DNA of 64,000 nt, taken from the NCBI GenBank assembly GCA_037013685.1, contig CM072884.1, forward strand, positions 106,133,548 to 106,197,547. The letters run 5' to 3'. Made by a program: the position numbers and the translations under genes. Shown one piece after another: positions 14,601 to 26,600 of the stretch; within the stretch, counting starts at the first letter, position 1, and every line of letters starts with the position of its first letter. The stretch is from Acridotheres tristis (lineage: Eukaryota; Chordata; Aves; Passeriformes; Sturnidae). The notes beneath the pieces are model-generated. The model was not told the origin of the DNA. It did not search any database and saw only the letters and a program-made list of their open reading frames with translations.

Positions 14601-17600
14601 CTGAATACCAAAAAAGTTAATTTCCAACTGAAGAAAGACTATCCTTTATCTCAAACTACAGTTTAAACAAATGTGCTGGAAAGAAAGGAAAACAATGTAG
14701 AATTGTTAAGCTTATTTTTCTCAGGAAAGTGGAAAAGCTTCCTGACTTTTAGGTCAGGAAGATTATCATAGCATATCTAGATTTGAATTGTTCTATGAGT
14801 TTTTAAGATGGTTAATGGGAATACAAATTAAACTAGCATTTCTTCTTACATAACCAATCTTTCATTCAAATGAAATTATCATACTGTTCAGTACCATACA
14901 GTTCAAAGTAACTTTAATTTGTACATTAAAAGTCAGTTTGCAATTAAGGTCATAACAAGTTATTACTCTTCTCACACAATTATATTGTTCTAGTAAGAAC
15001 ACAATTTCAGTTTCCATATTTTACTTGGAAAATTATTCTTTATCTTTTCAAATTATTGAAATTTCATGTTTTATACAATTATCTGGAATATTTTTAAAAA
15101 CAAAAGTATTTTAACCAGAGATACAAAAATAGCACCAATTTAGCCATCTGGTTCTAAAACTCACCATGGCTGAGATTCCCATTTTCCATTAATCCATAAA
15201 CTCCATTCCATTAAATCCCTTTTAAACTTCAGCTCCTCCCAAATGAAAAAATAAAAAAGCTGTACAGTAATAATCTTTTCAGATGTCTTATCTCTCTTTT
15301 GATGGTTTTACTTGGCAAATACACTGGAATAGGTGCAATCTATAATTTTCATTCCAAGAAAAGCATGTAACAAGGTTACATGTCATCATAGCAAAGCTCT
15401 GTATAACTGAACATTCTCACATCGGGCTGCATTTTGCTACCCAAGTGGTTGAGGAACACTTTCTTAACAGAATTCTTCATTCAAGTTAATAATAAACATG
15501 AAGCCAGTTGTCCAAGATCAATATTTTCACACTGTTAAGACATTTTTCCTTAAGACCTAAGGCTTGCTACAACCCAGTTATACTGTAAAATACCCAAGTT
15601 TTTCCTTTACTGCTGTGGTAATGCACCAAGGAAACCTTTGACTGTAGTACAATAAGACTGATACTTGGAATGTTGCTTGAAACACTAAGCACCATTCACC
15701 TGCTTTGGCAAGTGGAAAATCTGACATACAAATTACGCTTTATTTTGAACCACGCTGACCAGAAAGCAGTGGCTGGTGTAAGAAAACCAAGATCTGCTGA
15801 CTTTCCACAAATCAAAGTGAATGTGCAGGGATAGCAGATTCCAGATAAATTATTCATATCTCAGCTGGGTTTAGATGTCTGCCCCTCACTACACACAGTC
15901 ATGCCAGCAGTGCAGATAATCAGACATTTTTGTACTATGATCTATAAACATCTGTGAGGAAATGCAAATATTCTAGATGATCCTGAAATGCCTAAGGTAG
16001 GAAAAGTAGATTCATAAATGAGGGGCCACAAAGAAATCTTACAGAATTCACACAAACTAGGAGAGGCAGAAAACTAGCAGGATGTGGTACCGTCAAGCAC
16101 AAAATGAGAACCAAATTAATTATGGGATAGTTCGGGCTGCAAAAGACCTCTAAGATCATCAAAATACATATAAAAATACAAAGGAGCCCAGCTAGAAATG
16201 CTTTTCTATGAAAACCTGTGTTGTTCTTCTAGGATTGGTATGGATTACTATTTCACATCTGATCTTTTGACCTCAACAGCCATCAGTCATCGATGCATTT
16301 GTGTACAGAAGCACTGGACTTAGCCTTGACCAACTGGCTGCTGCTTCAGTTCTGCTCTGAATACATCCATGACTTAACAGCCAAAGCTCAGTAAAACTGA
16401 TGTCTTTTTTTAAAATTTAGCTGTTCAAGAGCTTGGAAAAAATTCCCAAGAAACACATTCAAAACACTTTAGTAGTTCTTTCCATTTGCTCTTATTTTTA
16501 GCAAAAAGGGTTGGGATCCACTTACCCCAAAACTCATCATTTTAAAGTATTCAACAAACATCATTTATGCTAGTTTCAAGATTCCTAGAAAATCTCAATG
16601 GGAAGACTGCACATAGGAGCATCAGTGGAATGGCAAGATGATGAATTAAAAACTTCATGTGATTGTCTACTGAGTATGTCTAAGAAGAAAGGTTATAAGT
16701 CATCTTTTGCAATTAAGGAAGCAGAGTTCTTGTGGAATTCCTGTGTTGGATATAACCCTACCAAAGGACACTTTGACTAGTGCAAACTGCAGATAACCTT
16801 GGTAAAAATAAATTAAAGGTTATAATACATAAATCTTATCTCACAAAAAAGTATAAAAGAAACCCTAAACACATTGTGCTCCATCCAGTTAGAACTAGGC
16901 TTGAAGTATGCTAGTTTTAAAAACTGGAAATAAAAGGTGCATGCATGGATATCTCAACATACTTGTACTTACTTAAGGAAGGAAAGCAATTCAGAATGCT
17001 GCCAGTGGATTTGGAAGACTCTTTCTACTGGATCAGGGGACAGTGACTGGCTCGCTGCAATGCCTGGTATTGGTTGCCCACTCAGATGCAGCAACATCTC
17101 ATAAAAACACTTATCTTTGTCAACCTTTCGTTTAAAATTCTTTTCTGGTGCAACAGTTAGCTGGACTATACACCTATCACTAGGAGAGAAAAAGCCTTTG
17201 ATATTATTCTTCTAAATGCACAAAATGAGCTACAATTACATGTATCACAAGGCTAACTTAACAAACTATGAATTAAAAACTGCAGCAATGAAGGTTAAAA
17301 AGTACAGCGCTTTTTCATCTTTACAGAACTTTCAGGATAAAAATTTCTGACAAACATAACTCAGATTTTTATCATGTTTATAAATCTCTATGTGATTGTT
17401 TCCCAGGAGAGTGGCTTCTTCATTATTTAGTACCAAGTTAGATAAGATCAAGTAAGTGAGGCCATCACAACTGATATATTTTCAGGGTGCTTGCAAGACT
17501 CTCGATTATAAAATTATTCTTTCTCATCCATTTCTTGATCTTTAGATTATGTGGGGGAAAAAGACATATTGTTAAAGCACATACTTATGCTACCAAATAA

Positions 17601-20600
17601 GGGACAAAGGCTAGAACTGTTTTCACTCTTAGAGGAGAATCTATTTCAGTTAAGAAGGTGACATAGCGTTTGAACTGCATGCTTAACATACACTGCATTA
17701 TGATACGCAGTATCGTAGTTGAAAATATATTTTAGAATGCAAAAACTAACACCGGGATGACATTTTCATATAAGCACCATATAGAAGTTACAATTTTGAT
17801 AGAAAACTGTGCCTTAGAGTGTGTTTATATTCCTTAGATCATATCCTAACCACTTGAGTAGGTCTGTTAGCCTGTAATGAGACAGACTGGAGTTAGCTCT
17901 AAGCATGAATTACCGTCTCAGTGAATGAGGTATTGAAATGGGATTTTGTCCCCTAGACCAGCCAAAGAGTGTGAACCAACTCTTCACAGCAGCTAGGGTC
18001 TTTTGAAAGAAGGTGTACTCCTCCTTATCTTCATCAGGAAAAAATGATACTTCACGTTTATTTCCTTTCCCATCATTTTGACTGTCAGTTTCACTCTCTT
18101 CACTTGTTTCTTCAATCTCTTCACTTTCATATTCATCACTCTCACTTTCTTCAGTGGTACTCTCTGAATAGTACACACAAAATAAAACATGCAGAAAGAT
18201 TTCTTATTTCCCCATTTTGGTCTGGTACAAAAATATTCAACACACAATTATTTACAAAGAACAAAAACTTCCAGACAACAAATGATCAACTTATTTTAGG
18301 AAAAAGCAATTTAAATTACATATACGTGTCTTAGAAATAGAATAAATGATAGATTACAATCTAATTTCACTTTCAGAAGAAAACATTTCCCAACCAGAAA
18401 AAAATAAATTCAAGCATGGCTTACAAAACTGCAGCCAGAATCTTAAAGGGATCAGTCTCACACACAATTCCAACAGACACAGCTTTGCCTATCAGTCACT
18501 ACAAATTCACTTTAGCAGTTATTGTACAGGTACAACTCCCACTACATCTATAAGCCTTTTCTCCCCTCTGTTAGGCTTTCTCACTCCTAAATTCTGATCT
18601 GCTCATAATTTATATATCTTAACAACTATTAGTTGTTAACATCAACAACAATATAATTGCAAAAAAGGTAGCTAAGAAAACAAACAATAATTTCACTTAT
18701 AGCACAAATAACTTAGGTGACTTTTGAAGTCACCTAAATACATCCTGAAGGTGTATTTTAATACCACTGTTGCATTTTCATTAAATGATGCAAAAAAATA
18801 TATTAATTGATACCTTCTTGAATTAAAAAAAAACCTTACTGGGATTTAAGAAGAAAAAACAATACAATGTGGAGAAAAGAGCCTCATTCTTTATAAGATC
18901 ATTGATTTTATGTGCTGTACTATACCTGATAGAGAATCTTCATAGCTTTGGCCACTAGTTTCACCTAAAGAACTTGTGGAAAAACTACGTGAAGGTGACT
19001 GTGGTGTAAAACATGGCTGTAGAACAATTTCACCAGTGCTGAAGTCTTTATTGTCTGTAAAAAAAGATTCAAGTTGCAGTTGAGAAAAAATATTTTACTG
19101 TGCTCTAAAAATTTATAAATTAGTATCTACTTCATGATTCAATTAATCAAGTAGCAGTTTTTATCTCAGTTCTCATAAAAATCTCACTTTAGTCATTAGA
19201 CTGGGGTTCAGAAAAAATTCATGCTTTTTTTTTCCCCATTAACTGTATATTTTACAGGATGCATCTTCCTACCAGCTGAAAAGCACCTATCAGAACAATG
19301 CCAGTTCAAGAATTCAGTGTCATGAACAAAATATTCTTAAGGACTTCTTGTTCACAGCTGTGTAATGAGTCTCAGTACATCATTATCAAGCTCTTTCAGA
19401 TCCAACAATACATATTCTACAAACTAAACTCAGAAGTAAATTTTATCAATCCATCAGTTCTGAAATAGCAGATATTTTGACATTCTCACACTGGCCTAAG
19501 ACAGGATTAGAGGACCCTCTGTTGTCAGACCAAAAGAAAAGAGGCACCAAGCGAAGTTTCCAGAGAAACAAATACACCACTAGGAGAAGGAAGAACTCTC
19601 TATTATTATATTTTAACTTTTAACTTTTGATTGCTAGCACATCTGTAGGAAGTAAAACAAGAGCATGGTGTCAGAGTGGAGACAAAGCCTTCCTGGATAC
19701 CTTTCAAAGACACTGTGCTCTATAGATATGGTTTGGTCACATTAAACAGCATTCACACCAACACAGTCTATACAAAATCACATCAAAAAGACTCAAGCAA
19801 TTTAGCAGTAGTGACTACTTCAAAACTGACACAAACTGTGTGAACAAACCAATAAGCAATCAATGCAGGAAAGAAATATCCCATTATTAATGGGAGATCA
19901 TTTATTACAAAACCCCATTTTTGGCTTAATCCTCAAGGGAAATCTGCAAAGCATCTTTAAGAAACAAGTTTGCAAAAATGGTCTATGGGTCATAAAAAAT
20001 AAAGAAAATAAACAAAAAAATTACACGTTAATAAGAGAGAATACTTTTTTCCCCCTTCCTATCTTCATTTAATTGTGCTATGATCCCTGAATGATGTGGT
20101 ACCTATACCTATCTTCTTCATTTGGGTGAAAAAGACTAAAACATTACCTGTCTTCTTGCTAATACCTTTCTCAATTTCCCAAATATCAATTCTCTTTTCC
20201 CTTAAATACTCTGAGTGACATATTTACTTTAAGTTAATTCAGTCTTAGAACTCAGTCTTTGATGCTAAATCGGTCTCAGATCTAGGGACTTACTTCCTTA
20301 CCCAAAAACTTCTCTATTTCATCAAAATGCATCAGATCACATATACAGCTATAAAAAACCATAATCATTTACCCCACACTGAACCTGCTTTAAGCAGGTT
20401 GGACTAGATGGCCCCCATGGATCCCCTCCAACCTGAATTATACAATGATCCCAATCTCTTTCCATAAACACAACCACACACAGAGATTACAAATCACTGA
20501 GGCAGCAGAGATGGATTCAGGAGGGGAACACAGGCAGAGATTTAGAGACAGAGGCAGGCAGAGGGAGGCAGGCAGGGAGACATAGTGCAGATAAAAATAT

Positions 20601-23600
20601 TTCTGCTCTCTGACCACAGGTTTTTATTAGGTCTTAAAAGATAGCTGTGCCCTTCTATCTTCAAGGACAGGAGTCAAAAACTATTCCCTGAAAACTATTC
20701 CCAACAGGAAAATAATGATCACACTTTAAAGTAATATCATGTGGTTTCTCTTTAACTTTCTACAAAATATATGAACACTGTCTATCAATACAATTCAAAT
20801 TAAGTTAATTTGTTCTCTAATGTTTTGGCTATTTTCCCTAGTCATATTTAGAACAAGTCACAAAACATTCTGTAAGATTTCCGTTTTTTCAATATTTTTC
20901 AATAAATACTACCTAATCCTTTATATAACTTGTCCTTATTTTCAACAAGAAAACTGAACCAATAAATGGTTTTAAAAGTTTAATTGCAGCACCCCCTGCA
21001 ATAAATGAGGGAAAATGCTATCTTGATGATCATACCCCTGTTATCACCCTGAAAACACTGCTAATACTAATTGACAAAATATATTCTCAAAGGTAGAGTG
21101 TTGACAGCTTACTGCTTCTCCAGACAATTTTTTGATCAGAGCAGTGCAATGCCAAGTATGGGTATAAGGTAAGAAGACAATTGTCTGTTGTTCCAGCAAC
21201 CAGAAATGAGAACCTGTTGAAAACAAAATACAAAAGTTACTATTTTCTATTTACCAATGATAATCAAAATATTTTTTCAGTACAAGAACAAAAAACAGAG
21301 TGAAGGCATCAGAACTCCTTCATTCTTCTGTAATGGGTGAATGGATTACACAGGTGGGATTGCACCTTTTAAAATGCTGAAGCTTAGTACAGTGTTTCCA
21401 CTTCTTAGTTTTACTATGAGCATGGGTGTATCATCAGTCTGAGAGTCAGCAGAGATTTAATTAAATAAATTAACTGTGTATTTCTAAAAAGAAAAATAAA
21501 AACGCCTAAAATTGCAACTGACATTAATAAATCTGCTAAATATGCCTGCTAACTTGCTAAATAATATGTCCTATGACTTTTGACAAGGGAAGTTTTCTTG
21601 AAAAGCAACTTATATTTTGATGTAGCATTTATTCTATAAGACTTTACAGAAATGTTAAAATAAATATTTAAAAATAAATAGATTCAATTTAAAAACAATA
21701 GGATATTGACTGAATATGCTGGAATATAATGGAAATTGATGCCCATGTTTTGATGTTCCCTAGAGTGTCTGTTCTACCTGCAGCAACTTTATTGATGTGC
21801 AGCAATCCACCTTTTAACCCTCTTCTTGTACTTCACCTCAGTCTCTCACAGTGTAGTCAACAAGCAAATTATGGCCATCAGTGCAACCCTGTGAGCCATC
21901 TGTATTTATGTTCTTAGCTCATTGTAACTGACAGGTAATTAAACTGAGCTTAGTCCTATGTTATTAAAATCTGGGTTTGTAGTCCTCATTTACTTACTAA
22001 GTAACATTAATTTTAATTAATTGTTTTGACTAAACTGTCAAAAGTAAAATGAAAAATGTATTTTAATAATTCAAACAGCATGCTGATATCCATCTTGCTT
22101 TAATATATTGAGAATTGCGCATATTAAAAATATACCTTGTGCAGAATAAATGAGTATATTTTCTATTTCCTTGAAACAACCCAAGAGAAATTTCTATTTA
22201 TTGCAAATTTAGATTAATACTAAAAGATATCACAAGACCTCTCTGATTAATTTATTTATAAGATGACATAATTTTTGTGGAATAACATAATCAAGGAAAA
22301 CAGGAATGTTTTAAAAGTACCAGAAATTCGTTTTGTTTCCTGTCCTAGGGTGATGTTATGGCATTTGTATCCCCAGTCGTGTGTTCTGTTTATGTTTGGT
22401 ATTATGTCCTGTGCTTTCAGGACTGACTGAAAGTGAAGCTTTGTTTTGTCTCGTTATCAGCCGCCTCGCCTCCCCCATGGCCTGTGTTTAGGAGAGGCTG
22501 GGCTTTGCTTGCTGGCTTGCTTGCTTTGGCTTTGCTCTCGCTCCTACTTTTTGCTTTTGCTTATTAGTTAGTTTAGCTAGGCAGTCCAATTTTTTCCCTG
22601 GACTGTTTTTTTTCTCTCCCTTTCCTGAATACCATCTGAACCTGTTCTGGATGGGGACCTGGGAAACACCAAGAAACACCGGGAGTCTGCATTCTGTCAC
22701 CTGCAGCAGTCATTCCCCAGCACCAGAGACTGATAACTGGGCGACCACTCGCAGGAGAGACTCTCTGAGTTTGTCATCCCTTCAGAACGGTGAAAGAGTT
22801 TTTATCATCTGGTGGTGTTCATTTTTTTTTGTGCTGGGGAGTGTTTTGCTTGTTAAATAAACCGGGTTTTTTTTCACTTCTCTCTGAGGAAATTCTTCCC
22901 GAACCCGGTGGTGGGGGGAGGAGTCGTGGGGGTTTGCTTTCTGGGGGCTCCTTCCGGAGGTTTTCCCCCAAATCTGCCCTAAACCAGGACATTTCCTCAT
23001 TCATACTTTGCTCTCCAAATATTCTTGGATATCACTTTCAAGGCAACTTTAATAAATAGAGAAAGGTTCCAACGAAATCCATAGCCAAATTTCTTACAGG
23101 TAAATAATCCCACTGGGATTCCAATTTGAGAGCTAACAGTCATTTAAGTAAATAATCCAGCTCTGCAATGCATTGGTTTGCTCTTAGGAAATGTTAATCC
23201 TACTAGAACTTTGCTGGGGGCAAGGCAAGGGCTCTGGCCACTTGCACCTTGCAGCATAATATTTCTTGTAGCAAAAATCATTCTTTCTGCTTTTATTCAG
23301 CAAAAAATCTCAGCATCAGGGCATCAGCAGGACAGATGGCTGTGAGAGGTACATTTACACCTATCTCTGTGTACATTTGTACATACTCAAAACAAGTGTA
23401 AGGGCTTGCCTGTTATACCTTTACCAAGGCATTTAGGGACATACAGGGTCAATAACTATAATACAGAAAGGTTTACAACTTCCAACTCATGACTTTACTG
23501 TAATAAATGGCAACTCTCAATTCTCTGCAGGCACACTGAACTTCAGACAACTGAGTGAGGGGCAGGAGGGGAAGAAAGGTGTATGGAGGTTAATGAAAGA

Positions 23601-26600
23601 CCTCTCGAGTTACATGAAATAGAGAGAATGAGAGCCAGAATGAAGGCTCTCCAGTTACATGAAAGCAACTCAGCTGTCTGTATTATCAGACTCAGTCAAC
23701 TTCTTGATTTCTCAGTCTGAAGTGAGCACCTCAGCCATTTCCATCCTAAATACCAGTTTGAGATTCGGGAAAATCTTCATTCATGCTCTGATTTGCACAG
23801 CAATGTAACACAAAAAAGTGTGCTTGAGAACAACTGCAGTATATCTGAACCCCTTACACAAATTCCATGAGTGAAATTACTCGGAGCAAAGAAAGTAACT
23901 GCATGATGTAGAATATAAAGAACAGCCTCAAACCAGAACATCTGTGTACAAATAAACCCCTCAGAGCTCATGGTGGTGCTGCAAGTAAAGTTCCTCCCTG
24001 TTCCATGGATGTGCCTCGCTGGCTGCTGTGGTAGCACAGTAAGAGACATGAATACACCCAACCAACAGCAAACACAATGCACACACTGAGGAGGAGGGCA
24101 TGGATCCTGCAAGTCATCAACTGATTCTGCAGCTGATGTTGATCATAAGGATTTAACTTCCATGACTGTGGCTGCAGTGAGCATGAGACGGTGGTGGTCA
24201 GGAATGAAGGATGTAGAAGGGACTGAAGAAGCTGCTGTGTGGGGAGAGACTGAGAGGTGTGAGTGTTCAGCTGTGAGAAAAGAAGGCTCAGGAGGATCTT
24301 GTCTATGTGCACAAATATCTGATGAGAGGGAGTAGGGAAGAAGGAGATTCTTCTCAGTCATGATCAGTGAGACCACAAAATGAAGAAAGTACAAATTGAA
24401 ACACAGGAAATTCTGTCTCATCATAAGAGAAAAAAACAAACTAAAACCAAAACCAGTGGCTAAACACTGGAAAAGTCTGCCCAGAGAAGGTTATGGAGTC
24501 TCATCCTTGAAGACACTAAAAGAAATCAACTGGGCACTAGAGTTGATTCTCAAGAATGAGTCTGTACCTAAAAATTTCATCTGAGATTCAAATAATTCCA
24601 CTCCATTCACAAGCACACATGGCAGAAAAGTGAAGGTGCTAGGAGCTAAGTATTTATAACATGCCTTTGAGAAACTGAGTCAGAGGGCACCAGATAGAAA
24701 AGCATGTACACTAGCATACAAGTACAGAAGAGAGATAACAAAGACATGTGCATTCTGTACGTGTAAAAGCTTCTTGCACCACTGACCTTTACTTCCAATT
24801 TCATTAATGAAATGATGTTGCAAAACTAGAGGTCTTGTACAAGATATTTATTTGTATTTACAGTAGAGTTTAATTAAATAATAGAAAAGTCTGTATTATC
24901 CTGTTGGAATAAAAGGTACCTGTATTGCTAGCAAATATGAAGCTAGAAAATGTGTCACTAAATACATTAAATTATTCAGTGTATTTGGTTTTACAATGCT
25001 TACTAAAGCAAGTAAAAATTTGTTATCTACCTGAACCATCATTGCCACTCCTATTCCAGTGTTTATTCCCTAAAGTGTATTTCCAAAGAACACAGAACAG
25101 CAGAATGGCTATTAAATATATTGTGTTTACCAACATTTGATCACCAGAAGGTAAAGCTCCAACTGTGATGACAAAAAAAATACCATTCAACACTCTAAAA
25201 CAAAGTTTATATAAGAAGTTCTTTCACTTCTCTTAAAGTAACTCTGGGGGGTTTTTTGTTTCCTTTCACTAATTTATTTGTTTTAATGTTTGTGGAAAGA
25301 CACAAGAACCCAAATCAAAATGTATTTATCCCTTTTAATCTGCTCTATGGCATTTCAGGTGTATCCTAAGTACAAACAAAAGATTTGTTTTGTATCAGTG
25401 TAGCCCAAATATTCTAAATATGTAAGCATAGTTAGTTAAATAACCCTTCTTCAATAGTATTCATTAAGTAATGCAGAGTATCACTAAATTTCTAACGAGA
25501 AAAATCCAAATCCATTAGCATCTAACTGACAAATTCCTGCTGCAATATCATTTGTGTAAACTAAAAAAATATATTCAAGAGGATCTCACACTGCTAGTTT
25601 AGGAAACAAAACAAATTGCTTGCAGAATTGATTCGTGACAAAAGAAAAGTTTACCTAAGAGTGTGGCATTTTATAGATCTTTAAAAATAAAAAACAAATT
25701 AGATGCAGAGAAGTTGCAATGTAAACATCAATAAAGTCCTGCCCTCCTTCCTCTCCTCAGAAATCCTAGAACAGATCCAGAGATGATGGAACTGGAAGAA
25801 AGAGGAAAAGATGACCCATGGCAGTTCTGCCATTACTATTCACAAATAAACAGTTTCCCAGCCCTGAAGGGTTTTTATGCTTTGTAGCAGGAGCTCAGGC
25901 TTCCCCAGCAACCAACATAATACAACAATGAACAGTGGCTGACACATAATTTCATGCTATATGTAACACTTATAGCTGGGAAAGCAACCAGATTTTTTTC
26001 TAGTAGCAGCAGTGACGTTAGCACTTAATTCCTGAATAAGAAATACTTCATCTCTCAGGGACCATCACAATGGCAGAAAGCCACAAGCACAGAAAAGAAC
26101 AGAGTGATTAATGGGTTTGGACCATCCTTGTTTTCAAAAGCACTCCCAGCTATCTGAGGTAAAATGCCAACATATTCCTAGGTCAGATGAATGCTGCAAA
26201 AGCAGCATGCAAATATTGAGAACTCCAATGTTTCCCAGCTCCCTGCTTTCTCATGTAATGTGAATGATATTGAAAGAAATTGACAGCTCCTGTTCTCCCA
26301 GGCATGCCAGCAGAATCCATGGATTTGACATTTGCCAGCAGTGCCTATTAAAGAGCTGGATGGTTTGGGCATGTTTCCCAAGAGCAAAGGGAACGTTTTC
26401 CCCTGTGAGACACTGAGATCTGATGGACTATCAAAACAACTGGAACCAATCTGTAATTGAGTTAGTGACTGTGTCTCAGTTCTATCATACTGTTATTAGA
26501 GGCTGAATTCCCTGACATTCTGTCTTCCTGAAGTTCCAGCCATGAACACTGTGAATAAATTCAGAAATTTCCTGTGTTTCCATAGCTTCTCAGTGGGAGA

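Larger units (their letters stand above)
19055..21112 (-). other. Intron between exons 20 and 21
   Basis: 2.1 kb. It holds a CR1 3' end (20380-20450) and a GGCAG-rich simple repeat just after it. The rest is unclassified. Confidence 0.8.

Noticed and set aside
21044..21226. 60-codon minus-strand frame overlapping exon 20
   Set aside because: It is a shadow of the real exon. The frame carried over from exon 19 gives the family-like sequence instead.
22341..22991. Full endogenous provirus
   Set aside because: Only one LTR is present between the target duplications. No primer binding site, polypurine tract or gag/pol/env sequence adjoins it.
23777..24439. Three overlapping minus-strand frames of about 100 codons
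   Set aside because: They partly overlap a CR1 copy read in the opposite direction and have no coherent domain.
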